The notes under the pieces were generated by a model that did no database searches, was not told the DNA's origin, and saw nothing but the letters and a program-made list of their open reading frames with translations. Of a DNA stretch of 64,000 nt, positions 1-8,523 are shown one piece after another. The position numbers and the translations under genes are program-made. Numbering within the stretch: position 1 is the stretch's first letter; every line of letters starts with the position of its first letter. The stretch lies in the NCBI GenBank assembly GCA_029573725.1, contig JAKQDQ010000018.1, positions 170,013-234,012 on the forward strand, given 5' to 3'. The DNA comes from Verrucomicrobiota bacterium (lineage in GTDB: Bacteria > Verrucomicrobiota > Verrucomicrobiia > Limisphaerales > JADLHS01).

Positions 1-142
1 CTTTCTCCTGCACCGCGAATCGTGAGCTGGAAAGCGCGACGGTTGCCGTCCGGGTGAACGTAGATTTCCGTTGCCGTGATGCCGGCGGGCGGGCTACATT
101 CTGGCCGTAGCAGTCCCGGGGTCACAACAACCAATACGAGCC

Positions 143-2242
143 ATGTATTTTGGAGTTGATTATCATCCTGAACAGTGGGTCCATCCCTACGGCGGCACCG
201 CTGAACAACCCGAGGCGCAATGGCAAACGGATGCCGAGTTGATGGCCGCCGCCGGATTCAACGTCGTGCGGCTCGGGGAGTTTTGCTGGAGTTTGTGCGA
301 AGCCCGGGAGGACCAGTTCGACTTCGCCTGGTTGCGGCGCGTGATGGAGGTGCTGCATCAGGCGAAATTGAAGGTGGTCTTGGCCACGCCGACGGCCGCG
401 CCGCCGTTGTGGTTGTCCCAAAAGTATCCCGAAATTCTGCCGGTGGACGAGGCCGGCCTCATCAAGCACGCGGGCACGCGACACGCGGTATGCCTGAACA
501 GTGACGCCTTTTGGGCGCGGGCCCGGCGGATTGTCGAGGAGATGGCGCGCGCGCTAGGGACGCATCCGAGCCTGATTGCCTGGCAGATTGACAACGGAAT
601 CGGCGGACATTTCACCGAGGCCTCCTTCAACGAAGATTCGCGGCTGGAGTGGCAGAACTGGTTGCAGCTCAAATACGAAACCCTCGCCAACCTGAACGAG
701 AAGATGGGGTTGCGGCATTGGGGGCAGACGGTTGCCGACTGGACGGAAATTCCCATGCCAATGCGCGCACCCGCCCAGCACAATCCGGCGCTGGCCGTGG
801 ATTGGGCGCGGTTCTGCAGCGACACCATCGTGGCTTTTGTGCGGATGCAGGCGGAGGTGTTGCGCGAAATCACCCCTCACGCCCCGGTGACGACGAACCT
901 GCGCGCCCTGCGCCATCGCTTTGATCACTTTGATCTCGCCGAGGAAATTGACTTTGTCTCCATCGAAAGCACGTCGGCCATCAAGACCAAGTCCGCCGAG
1001 CTGGCCTGCGAGATAGACATGCTCCGCTCGCTGAAGAAGGAGGGGGTGCGCGCGCCGGATGGCGACACGGGCTTCTGGGTGATGGAACAGAAAGCGGGCA
1101 ACGTGTCCTGGCAGGAGGTAAATTCGCTGGTGCGCCCCGGACATCTGCGGTTGTTCACGTATCAGCTGCTGTCGCGGGGGGCGGACGCGGTCCTGTTTTT
1201 CCGCTGGCGTCAGCCGCGGATTGGTTCGGAAAAATTCCACGGGGCGGTCATGCCGCACCATCTGCGCAAGGACGCGCGCATTTATGCCGAGATTGCCCAG
1301 GTGGGCGAAGAGTTGAAACTGCTGGCGCCGGTGTTGAAAGGCACGCGCGTGCAGCCGGAGGTTTGCATCCTGTACACGCACGACAACGAATGGGCGCTGG
1401 ACGAGCCAAACCAGCCCAATCTGCATTTCCATTTGCGGGAGCACATTCAACTCATTTACAACGCGCTGCACGACAAGAACATCCCGGTGGACTTCGCGCG
1501 TCCGACCGAGGATCTGTCGCGGTACCGGCTGGTGTTCGCGCCCTCGCTGCATTTGCTGCCCGCAGGGGAGGCGGATCGCTTGATCCTTTACGTGCAGAAC
1601 GGCGGCACGCTGGTCGGCACGTTTAACACGGGGTTGGTGGACGAACATCACATCGCGCCGGACACCGGCTATCCGGCCGGGCTGACCGATCTGTTCGGGC
1701 TCGAAGTGGTGGAGTTTGACGCCCTGCCGCCCGGGGAGGAAAATCATCTGACTTTCAAGGGGTCATTTCCCACGTCGCACCTGCATTCGGCGCGTCTGTG
1801 GTGCGACGTCATCGAGCCGAAGGATTGCCAGGTGCTGGCCACTTACGCAAAGGACTTTTATGCGGGAAAACCGGCCCTGACGCTGAACACCTACGGGCTC
1901 GGCAAGGCGATTTACCTCGGGACGATGAGTCAGCACTTTTTCTACAACGACTTCGTGGTGTGGTTGCGGCAGTTGTGCAATTTGCATCCCTTGCTGAAGG
2001 TGCCGGAGAACGTGGAGGTGAGCCTGCGCCAGGGAAACGGGGTGAAAGTTTATTTTTTGCTGAACCACCAGACGTCGCCGGTGCGGGTGCAGTTTTACAA
2101 ACCCATGCATGATTTTCTGACGGGCACAACCTTCTCGGGCACCTACGATCTGCCGCCGCGCGGCGTGCTGGTGTTGGATGAGTATCCCGAAGTCAAGCCC
2201 GCCCCGACAGAAGCAAAAGCAACCGTGGTGGGGACGGCTTGA
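143..2242 (+). CDS. GH42 beta-galactosidase homologue, acid/base Glu replaced
   Basis: A 699-residue protein with the full GH42 layout: a TIM barrel opening with GVDYHPEQW (residues 4-12), a trimerisation/Rossmann-like domain around residues 405-620, and a short C-terminal beta domain. GH42 enzymes hydrolyse beta-D-galactosides with two Glu residues. The nucleophile is visible as Glu315 in WVMEQKAGN. The acid/base, normally the Glu of an NE motif after WQxD, is replaced: the sequence reads WQIDNGIGGH with Gly152 (codon GGA at 596-598). The ATG at 143 directly precedes the conserved start of the barrel, and I see no signal peptide, so the protein is probably cytoplasmic. The stop codon overlaps the start of the next gene. 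The family call is firm; activity as a normal retaining galactosidase is doubtful. Confidence 0.9.
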   Translation: MYFGVDYHPEQWVHPYGGTAEQPEAQWQTDAELMAAAGFNVVRLGEFCWSLCEAREDQFDFAWLRRVMEVLHQAKLKVVLATPTAAPPLWLSQKYPEILPVDEAGLIKHAGTRHAVCLNSDAFWARARRIVEEMARALGTHPSLIAWQIDNGIGGHFTEASFNEDSRLEWQNWLQLKYETLANLNEKMGLRHWGQTVADWTEIPMPMRAPAQHNPALAVDWARFCSDTIVAFVRMQAEVLREITPHAPVTTNLRALRHRFDHFDLAEEIDFVSIESTSAIKTKSAELACEIDMLRSLKKEGVRAPDGDTGFWVMEQKAGNVSWQEVNSLVRPGHLRLFTYQLLSRGADAVLFFRWRQPRIGSEKFHGAVMPHHLRKDARIYAEIAQVGEELKLLAPVLKGTRVQPEVCILYTHDNEWALDEPNQPNLHFHLREHIQLIYNALHDKNIPVDFARPTEDLSRYRLVFAPSLHLLPAGEADRLILYVQNGGTLVGTFNTGLVDEHHIAPDTGYPAGLTDLFGLEVVEFDALPPGEENHLTFKGSFPTSHLHSARLWCDVIEPKDCQVLATYAKDFYAGKPALTLNTYGLGKAIYLGTMSQHFFYNDFVVWLRQLCNLHPLLKVPENVEVSLRQGNGVKVYFLLNHQTSPVRVQFYKPMHDFLTGTTFSGTYDLPPRGVLVLDEYPEVKPAPTEAKATVVGTA

Positions 2243-2682
2243 AAAAATCCCGGTCGCAACACGCGCCCGCGGGGCAAGCTGCTCGGCGGGCCGGCACGTC
2301 CGCAACGTCCGCGGCAGCGCACCGGGCCCGACAGCGGGTTCTGGCGCAATGGCGTGGCGTGGATCTGGTGCCGTTGGAACTGGCCTATCGCAGCGGAGTG
2401 CGGCCGATGGAGCGCGTGATTGCGCAGGTGCTCACGAGCGCCAATGTGGAACAAAAACGTGGCGAAACCGAAATCGTCAAGGTCTGGAACCACCTGCTGG
2501 ACCCGCAGCTCACCGCCCACGCGCAGCCGAGCGCCTTGCGCCAGGGCACGCTGTTTGTCTCGGTGGACAGCAGCGTCTGGTTGAGTGAGATCGTCCGCTA
2601 TCGCCGGAAGGAAATCCTGGAGCGCCTGCAACACAGCTTTGGCAGCGCCCGGATTCAACGCGTTTCCTACCGGGTCGGATGA
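2239..2682 (+). CDS. DUF721 / DciA-like protein
   Basis: A 147-residue basic protein with a DUF721 domain over roughly residues 50-145. The typical W..ll.p.l..h..p..l..G.L.V.v.ss.W..E pattern is seen as VWNHLLDPQLTAHAQP, then LFVSVDSSVWLSEI. DciA proteins of this family load the replicative helicase DnaB in most bacteria that lack DnaC. The N-terminal 40 residues are Arg/Ala-rich and probably disordered. The start is a TTG at 2239 that overlaps the TGA of the preceding GH42 gene (TTGA), which suggests translational coupling. DciA genes more often sit near dnaN, recF or gyrB, so this neighbourhood is unusual. The role in helicase loading is inferred from the family. Confidence 0.75.
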   Translation: MKKSRSQHAPAGQAARRAGTSATSAAAHRARQRVLAQWRGVDLVPLELAYRSGVRPMERVIAQVLTSANVEQKRGETEIVKVWNHLLDPQLTAHAQPSALRQGTLFVSVDSSVWLSEIVRYRRKEILERLQHSFGSARIQRVSYRVG

Positions 2683-2867
2683 AACAATGCGTGGCAGGCG
2701 GCTGTCCGGCCGCGCGGGTTTGGCGCGAGAGGTCCGTGAGGCTGCGCCCACCGCAATGCATGTGGTGTTTCGTCCGACCCGCGAGACAGTATCAAAATGC
2801 GTCGCGGGCCATGCCCGCCGCGCCAGATGTCCTCACCACCCCTTTGGAATGTTGAACTCAACCGATC

Positions 2868-4187
2868 ATGCTTCCGCCACCCCGCACTTCTGCTCCGCAG
2901 GGTTCTGAAACTCAATCACGACGGCGAACGGCCCTCCGCCTCCTCCCGGCCTTCACGCTGTGCGCCGCGCTGACGACCTCCTGCGCGCTGCTGGGGATCA
3001 AGGAACAAGTCAAACAGATCAACACCTACGGGGTGATTGCCTTGCAGGTGGGCAACCTGGCGACGTCTGCAACCAATTATGCGCTTGCCATCAGCAAGGA
3101 TGCCCGGGGCACGAATGAAATGGTGGGCTTCCAGGTCATCAGCGCCGATGGTTTCGTTCTGTTCCTGCTGCGGGAGGGTCGGACGTATGCCGCCGGCGCC
3201 TTCTCGGACCTCAATGGCAATGGCATGTACGACTGGAACGAACCGGCGCAATTGCTGCGCAACCTGAAGCCGACTCCGCTGGCGGAAACCGGCGACCGCA
3301 CCCAGCCATTGCGGTTGACGCTCAGCGTGAACAGTGATTTGCCCCGTGGCCCGGCGACCACTCTGCCCCGCGAAAATCCCGACCTCGGCAAAGCCCTGCC
3401 GCTGGCCCTCGGGGAGATTGCGGATCTCGACCTGCCCAAGTTTTCCTCGGCAGCGGGTGAAAGTGGGATGTGGAAACCATTTGAGTTCATTCTCCATTAC
3501 GGCGTCGGCGTCTATTTCCTCGAGCCCTACACGCCCGGAAAAATTCCGGTCATGTTTGTCTATGGCATTTCCGGCTCGGCCCAGGACTGGCGCAAAATGT
3601 GGGAGAAATTTGACCGCCAGAAATATCAACCTTGGTTGTTCCAGTATCCCAGCGGCATGCGCCTGGATAAATCGGCCAACGCACTTTCCAGCGCGATCCT
3701 GTTGCTGAAGCAACGTCACGGATTCGAGCGCATTTACGTGGTGGCGCACAGCATGGGGGGCCTCGTGTCCCGGGGCGCCATCCAGCGCACCGTGAGCCTG
3801 ACAAAAACGAATTTCATTCCGCACTTCGTCACCATCTCGACCCCGTGGGCGGGTCATCAGGCGGCGGAACTGGCCGTCAAGCATCTGCGGTTTCCCGTGC
3901 CGTCGTGGCGGGACATGGCTCCGGGCAGCGACTATCTGACGGAGATCTTTTCCGAACCGCTCCCCTCCGGCACGCGCCATGACCTGATCTTCAGCTACAA
4001 GAGTTCCGGCGGACTGGGCTTGCCGGACGAGAACGACGGCGTGGTGGCGGTCACCAGTGAATTGAAACCCGAAGTTCAGGAACAGGCCGCCAGCGTGTTC
4101 GGGGTGTTTGAGGATCACATGGGCATCCTGAATTCCCCAATCACCCTGCAGCAGGTGGAAAAAGCGCTGGCCAGCCCGGCGCGTTGA
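2868..4187 (+). CDS. Lipoprotein-type alpha/beta hydrolase (lipase/PGAP1-like)
   Basis: A 439-residue protein with an N-terminal Arg patch, a hydrophobic stretch and Cys39 in LTTSC, an imperfect lipobox, so probably a secreted lipoprotein. Residues 45-200 are an N-terminal domain I do not recognise, apart from a short DLNGNGMYDWNE stretch that looks like a calcium-loop motif. The hydrolase core begins near residue 225 with VMFVYGISGSAQDW (oxyanion-loop region). The nucleophile elbow is AHSMGG with Ser295. Candidate acid and base are Asp387 or Asp390 in DENDGVV and His417 in FEDHMG. This arrangement fits PGAP1-like lipases that act on acyl esters; the substrate is unknown. The gene stands alone between the DciA-like gene and pgk, 185 bases after the former. 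Confidence 0.75.
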   Translation: MLPPPRTSAPQGSETQSRRRTALRLLPAFTLCAALTTSCALLGIKEQVKQINTYGVIALQVGNLATSATNYALAISKDARGTNEMVGFQVISADGFVLFLLREGRTYAAGAFSDLNGNGMYDWNEPAQLLRNLKPTPLAETGDRTQPLRLTLSVNSDLPRGPATTLPRENPDLGKALPLALGEIADLDLPKFSSAAGESGMWKPFEFILHYGVGVYFLEPYTPGKIPVMFVYGISGSAQDWRKMWEKFDRQKYQPWLFQYPSGMRLDKSANALSSAILLLKQRHGFERIYVVAHSMGGLVSRGAIQRTVSLTKTNFIPHFVTISTPWAGHQAAELAVKHLRFPVPSWRDMAPGSDYLTEIFSEPLPSGTRHDLIFSYKSSGGLGLPDENDGVVAVTSELKPEVQEQAASVFGVFEDHMGILNSPITLQQVEKALASPAR

Positions 4188-4191
4188 GTGC

Positions 4192-4207
4192 CGGCCGGAT
4201 CCGGCCG
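4192..4207. other. Perfect 16-bp GC-rich palindrome
   Basis: CGGCCGGATCCGGCCG starts 5 bases after the stop codon of the alpha/beta hydrolase gene. It is perfectly self-complementary. No T-tract follows, so it is at best a weak terminator or an RNA 3' end stabiliser; it could also be chance in GC-rich DNA. Confidence 0.3.
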
Positions 4208-4295
4208 TTGAAACCATTGACTCCACCGGACAGTTCGGTATGCTGCCCGTCCGGCTGGGGGAACGGTTTCCTGCCCGAAGCAGTTTTTATCATTT

Positions 4296-5555
4296 ATGGC
4301 TAAACTCACGGTTCGCGATCTCGCAGTTCACGCGCAACGGGTTTTCACGCGGGTGGATTACAACGTGCCGCTGGAAGACAACCGCGGCCAGATGGTCATC
4401 ACTGATGACACCCGCATCCGGGCCACTTTGCCGACGTTGCGTCTGCTGATCGAAAAGGGCGCGCGCCTGATTCTGGCGGCGCATCTGGGCCGGCCCAAGG
4501 GCCGGCGCGAGCCGGGATTGTCGCTGCGGCCGGTGGCGGCCCGATTGGCCGAACTGCTGGGCACAGCGGTGAATTTTGCGGATGATTGCGTGGGCGAAAC
4601 GGTGGAAAAGCTGGTCCGCGAATTGCCTCCCGGCGGAGTGTTGCTGCTGGAGAATGTGCGGTTTCATGCGGGAGAGGAGGCCAACGACCCGGAGCTGGCG
4701 GAGCAGTTCGCGAAACTGGCGGACGTTTACGTGAACGACGCTTTTGGCGCGGCGCATCGGGCGCACGCTTCCACGGAGGGCGTGGCGCGGGTCATCGCCA
4801 AGCGCGGCGGACAGTGCGCGGCGGGCCTGTTGATGGAACGCGAGTTGAAGTTTCTGGGCGAGGAACTGGAACAGCCGGCACGGCCTTTCGTGGTGATTCT
4901 CGGCGGGGCCAAAGTTTCCGACAAAATCAAGGTCATTGATCGCCTGCTGGAAAAGGCGGACAGCATTTTGATTGGCGGGGCGATGGCGTACACCTTCAGA
5001 CTTGCCCGTGGCTGCCGGGTCGGGTTGTCGCTGGTGGAAAAGGACAAGGTGGAGGTGGCCCAGGCCGCCCTGGACAAGGCGCAACAACGCGGGGTGCAAT
5101 TTCTGCTGCCGCTCGACAACACGATTGTCACCCCGGTCAAGACGGCCAAACTCGACAAGAAGGGGCGGCCCGTGTTCGATCTGACGAACCCGCGCAATTG
5201 GACGGAAGACAACATCCCGGACGATGCGGAGGGGGTGGACATTGGGCCGGCCACGGCGGCGAGGTATGCGGAAGTGTTGCGCCACGCCAAAACGGTGCTG
5301 TGGAACGGCCCGATGGGGATTTTTGAGGACCCGCGATTTGCCGTCGGCACCAATGCGGTCGCCCAAGCCGTGGTGGCTGCCACCCAGAAAAATGGCGCGA
5401 AGACGATCATCGGTGGCGGCGACAGCGTCAAGGCAATCAACCGCGCCGGCCTGGGGGACCAGGTCACCTTCATGAGCACCGGCGGCGGCGCGAGTCTGGA
5501 ATTTTTGGAAGGCGCCGTCCTGCCCGGCGTGGCCGTGTTGACCGATCAACCGTGA
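4296..5555 (+). CDS. pgk: Phosphoglycerate kinase
   Basis: A 419-residue protein of normal length for the family. It transfers phosphate between 1,3-bisphosphoglycerate and ADP in cytoplasmic glycolysis and gluconeogenesis. Visible signatures are RVDYNVPLEDN near residues 19-29, the phosphate-binding HLGRPKGRR near 63-71, the hinge GGAKVSDKIK near 203, NGPMGIFED near 338 and the nucleotide-binding GGGDSVKAI near 372. The ATG at 4296 fits the usual N-terminus. It is followed after 39 bases by tpiA and then secG, all on the plus strand, a gene order common in bacteria. Assignment is secure. Confidence 0.97.
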   Translation: MAKLTVRDLAVHAQRVFTRVDYNVPLEDNRGQMVITDDTRIRATLPTLRLLIEKGARLILAAHLGRPKGRREPGLSLRPVAARLAELLGTAVNFADDCVGETVEKLVRELPPGGVLLLENVRFHAGEEANDPELAEQFAKLADVYVNDAFGAAHRAHASTEGVARVIAKRGGQCAAGLLMERELKFLGEELEQPARPFVVILGGAKVSDKIKVIDRLLEKADSILIGGAMAYTFRLARGCRVGLSLVEKDKVEVAQAALDKAQQRGVQFLLPLDNTIVTPVKTAKLDKKGRPVFDLTNPRNWTEDNIPDDAEGVDIGPATAARYAEVLRHAKTVLWNGPMGIFEDPRFAVGTNAVAQAVVAATQKNGAKTIIGGGDSVKAINRAGLGDQVTFMSTGGGASLEFLEGAVLPGVAVLTDQP

Positions 5556-5594
5556 GGCGCCGCTGGGGGAAAAGATTTTGATTGCAGGAAAATC

Positions 5595-6359
5595 ATGAAT
5601 AAAGAACGCAAGCTGATTATCGCGGGCAACTGGAAGATGAACAAAACGGTCGCCGAGGCGTTGACGCTGGTGGACGACCTGAAGCGGGAGTTGGGCGGAG
5701 TGAAGGAGGTGGACCTTGTGGTCTGCCCGCCGTTCACGGCGCTGGAATCGGTCTCCCGGGCCGTGTTGGATTCCAACCTCAGGCTCGGCGCGCAGAACAT
5801 GAGCGAACACAACGTGGGCGCCTACACCGGCGAAATCGCCGCCGTCATGCTCAAGGAGTTTTCCACGCGGTACGTCATCCTCGGGCACAGCGAACGGCGC
5901 CAGTATTACCGGGAAACCGATGCTCTGGTGGCGCGCAAAGCGGCAGCAGCGCACACGGCCAATTTGAAGCCGATTATCTGCATCGGAGAGACGCTGGCCG
6001 AACGCGAAGCCGGCCGTACGGAGCAGATTTTGGCCACACAGGTGACCGGCAGCCTCGCGGGCCTGGCCGGCGAGCAAATGTTGGAAACGACCCTGGCCTA
6101 CGAGCCGGTCTGGGCCATCGGCACGGGCAAGACCGCCACAACCCAGCAGGCCCAGGAGGCCCACGCCTTCATCCGCAGCCTGCTGGTAAAACTGTTCGAT
6201 GAAGCCATCGCCCGCAAGGTGCGGATTCAATACGGCGGCAGCGTTAAGCCCGGCAATGCCAGGGAGTTGATGAGCCAGCCGGACGTGGATGGTGCATTGG
6301 TGGGAGGGGCGTCGCTGGAGGCGCGAAGTTTTGCTGACATCGTCAAGAATTCCATTTAA
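5595..6359 (+). CDS. tpiA: Triosephosphate isomerase
   Basis: A 254-residue TIM barrel that interconverts dihydroxyacetone phosphate and glyceraldehyde 3-phosphate. All catalytic elements are present: Lys14 in GNWKMNK, the electrophile His in LGHSERR near residue 98, and the base Glu in AYEPVWAIGTG near residue 170, followed by flexible loop 6. The phosphate-binding YGGSVKPGN and the GALVGGASL segment lie near the C-terminus. Length is normal. It lies between pgk and secG, with only 12 bases to secG, so the three genes are probably cotranscribed. Confidence 0.97.
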   Translation: MNKERKLIIAGNWKMNKTVAEALTLVDDLKRELGGVKEVDLVVCPPFTALESVSRAVLDSNLRLGAQNMSEHNVGAYTGEIAAVMLKEFSTRYVILGHSERRQYYRETDALVARKAAAAHTANLKPIICIGETLAEREAGRTEQILATQVTGSLAGLAGEQMLETTLAYEPVWAIGTGKTATTQQAQEAHAFIRSLLVKLFDEAIARKVRIQYGGSVKPGNARELMSQPDVDGALVGGASLEARSFADIVKNSI

Positions 6360-6371
6360 GCTGACCGGAAT

Positions 6372-6776
6372 ATGGGTTTATTCATTGGATTTTTGACGGC
6401 GATCCTGGTGCTCGATTGCCTGCTGTTGATCCTGCTGATTTTGGTGCAATTGCCCAAAAAGGAAGCGGGCGCGGGTCTTGCATTTGGCGGCGGCGCGGCG
6501 GATGCGCTGTTTGGCGCGGGGGCCGGCAATCCGCTGACGAAAATCACCAAATACTCCGCGGTGGCCTTCTTTGTTTTGTTGCTGGCCATTTCATTGTTGC
6601 AGCGAGGCCATTACGGCAGTGATGCCGACAGTTTCCGCAGCGCAATGGAGCAGCAAAACCAGCAGGCGGCTGGTGCGGCAGCCACCACCGTCGCTCCGGC
6701 GGTTGACGCGAAGGTGTTGACGGCCACCAACATTCCGGCCCCGGCGGTTGACACGACGAACGTCGCGCCCAAATAA
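6372..6776 (+). CDS. secG: Preprotein translocase subunit SecG
   Basis: A 134-residue membrane protein. SecG is the non-essential third subunit of the SecYEG channel in the inner membrane. There are two transmembrane helices, residues about 3-25 and 60-78, separated by a Gly/Ala-rich loop (GLAFGGGAADALFGAGAGN) containing the family hallmark G-G-x-A-D-x-L-F-G. The C-terminal tail of about 50 residues is Ala/Gln/Thr-rich and longer than in E. coli, as in other SecG of this phylum. It follows tpiA closely and ends 7 bases before the start chosen for oppA. Confidence 0.93.
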   Translation: MGLFIGFLTAILVLDCLLLILLILVQLPKKEAGAGLAFGGGAADALFGAGAGNPLTKITKYSAVAFFVLLLAISLLQRGHYGSDADSFRSAMEQQNQQAAGAAATTVAPAVDAKVLTATNIPAPAVDTTNVAPK

Positions 6777-6783
6777 TCGGGCG

Positions 6784-8520
6784 ATGAGCATCGCCGGCCG
6801 CGCCACCGCCAAACGACGGTGGGGGCGGTTTCTCCTTGATCTCCGGGCGCACCGCACCGCGCGGCGCGCGTGGGGTGGCGCCGCCGGGATGGTTCTGGTC
6901 CTCCTGCTCAACGGATGTTTCCGGGCGGAGCCGCCGGCGGATGTGGTGATCGTCAACGGCAACGAACCGGAGTCGCTCGATCCGCAAATTGTCACCGGCG
7001 TGTCGGAAATGCGTATCACCAAAGCGCTGTTCGACGGATTGATCCGCCTGGACCCTACCAATGCCGCCCCCATGCCCGGATTGGCCGAGCGCTGGGAGGT
7101 TTCCGCCGATGGAAAGATCTACACCTTTCATCTGCGCACCAACGCCGTGTGGTCCACCGGCGATCCCATCACGAGCGCGGATGTGGAATGGTCCTGGTTT
7201 CGGGCGCTGGATCCCGCGACGGCCAGCGATTATGCGGGACAGTTGTTTGGGATTCGCAACGCGGAGAACTGGTATAACGGGGAGGTGACCAACCGTGCCG
7301 CGGTGGGATTTCGCGCGGTGGATGCGCACACGTTTCAAGTGGAGTTGAATGTGCCGCTCGCCTTCTTCCTGGAGCTGTGCGCATTTCCCACGCTGGCGGT
7401 GCTGCCCCGTCGGACGATCGAGGCGCATGGGGACCGTTGGCTGCATGCCCGGCCGCTGCCCACCAGCGGCGCATTTACGCTCGAAGCGTGGCGTGTGAAT
7501 GACAAGGTCCGGCTGCGCCGCAACCCGCGTTATTGGGACGTGGCGCATACCGCATCCGAGATTGTGGACGTGTTGCCGGTCAGCTCCCCGAACACGGCGC
7601 TCAACCTGTACGCCACCGGGGCGGCCGACATTGTTTGGGACAAGGACCTGGTGCCGGCGGAGTTGATGGATGCGCTGGTTGGCCGTCCGGATTTTCACAA
7701 CTTCACCTATCTGGGCACGTATTTTTACCGGTTCAATGTGACCGAACCGCCGCTGAACGACGCGCGCGTGCGGCGGGCGTTTGCCCTGGCCACCGACAAG
7801 ACCCGGCTCATCGGCAAATTGACCCGCGGCATCGGTCGTCCGGCGTCGCACTTCGTGCCAGACGGCGTCGCGCATTACAGTTCACCCCCCGGGCTGGGCT
7901 ACGATCCCGAGGCGGCGCGCGCGGCTCTGGCCGCCGCCGGCTTCCCCGGAGGCTCCGGTTTTCCGCGCCTGACGTACACCTTTTTCGCCGCCTCCGGCGG
8001 CGCCAACCTGCATGGCAAAATTGCCGTGGAGCTGCAGCAGATGTGGCGGGAGGTGCTCGGGGTGGAAATTGAACTGCGCCAGATCGAGCGCAAGGTCTTC
8101 TACGCCTCGCAATCGAAACTGGATTACCAGATTTCCACGTCGAGCTGGATCGGTGATTACAACGACGCCAACACCTTTCTCGATCTGTTCCGTGGCGCCA
8201 GCGGCAACAATCGGACCGGCTGGAAGAACGCGCGCTACGACGCCTTGGTGGCTGCCGCCAACGCGGAGACGGATCCCACCAGGCGGGCGGGCCTGTTTCG
8301 CCAGGCGGAAACGATTCTGATCGCGGAGGAGGTGCCCATCGTGCCGGTCTATTTTTATCTCGGCTACAACTATTACGATGACCGGAAAATTGGCGGGCTC
8401 TGGCCGAACATCCTGGATGAGCATCCCATCCAATTCATTTTCAAACGCCGGTCCCCCCATCCGCCGTCCGCCTCCGGCCGTCCGGAGAAGCGGGTCGGCA
8501 GGGCCGCCACCCGTTCCTAG
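6784..8520 (+). CDS. oppA: Peptide/oligopeptide ABC transporter substrate-binding lipoprotein
   Basis: A 578-residue family 5 extracellular solute-binding protein (SBP_bac_5). It captures peptides in the periplasm and hands them to the OppBC channel. I chose the ATG at 6784, just after the secG stop; an in-frame TTG at 6748 would lie inside secG. The start gives a long basic leader, then a hydrophobic segment ending in the lipobox LLNGC with Cys45. The family signature is seen as GNEPESLDPQIVTG near residue 59 and in the AERWEVSADGKIYTFHLR region. Two permease genes follow after 3 bases. Substrate class (peptides against another SBP_bac_5 ligand) is inferred from the family. Confidence 0.9.
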   Translation: MSIAGRATAKRRWGRFLLDLRAHRTARRAWGGAAGMVLVLLLNGCFRAEPPADVVIVNGNEPESLDPQIVTGVSEMRITKALFDGLIRLDPTNAAPMPGLAERWEVSADGKIYTFHLRTNAVWSTGDPITSADVEWSWFRALDPATASDYAGQLFGIRNAENWYNGEVTNRAAVGFRAVDAHTFQVELNVPLAFFLELCAFPTLAVLPRRTIEAHGDRWLHARPLPTSGAFTLEAWRVNDKVRLRRNPRYWDVAHTASEIVDVLPVSSPNTALNLYATGAADIVWDKDLVPAELMDALVGRPDFHNFTYLGTYFYRFNVTEPPLNDARVRRAFALATDKTRLIGKLTRGIGRPASHFVPDGVAHYSSPPGLGYDPEAARAALAAAGFPGGSGFPRLTYTFFAASGGANLHGKIAVELQQMWREVLGVEIELRQIERKVFYASQSKLDYQISTSSWIGDYNDANTFLDLFRGASGNNRTGWKNARYDALVAAANAETDPTRRAGLFRQAETILIAEEVPIVPVYFYLGYNYYDDRKIGGLWPNILDEHPIQFIFKRRSPHPPSASGRPEKRVGRAATRS

Positions 8521-8523
8521 GTC

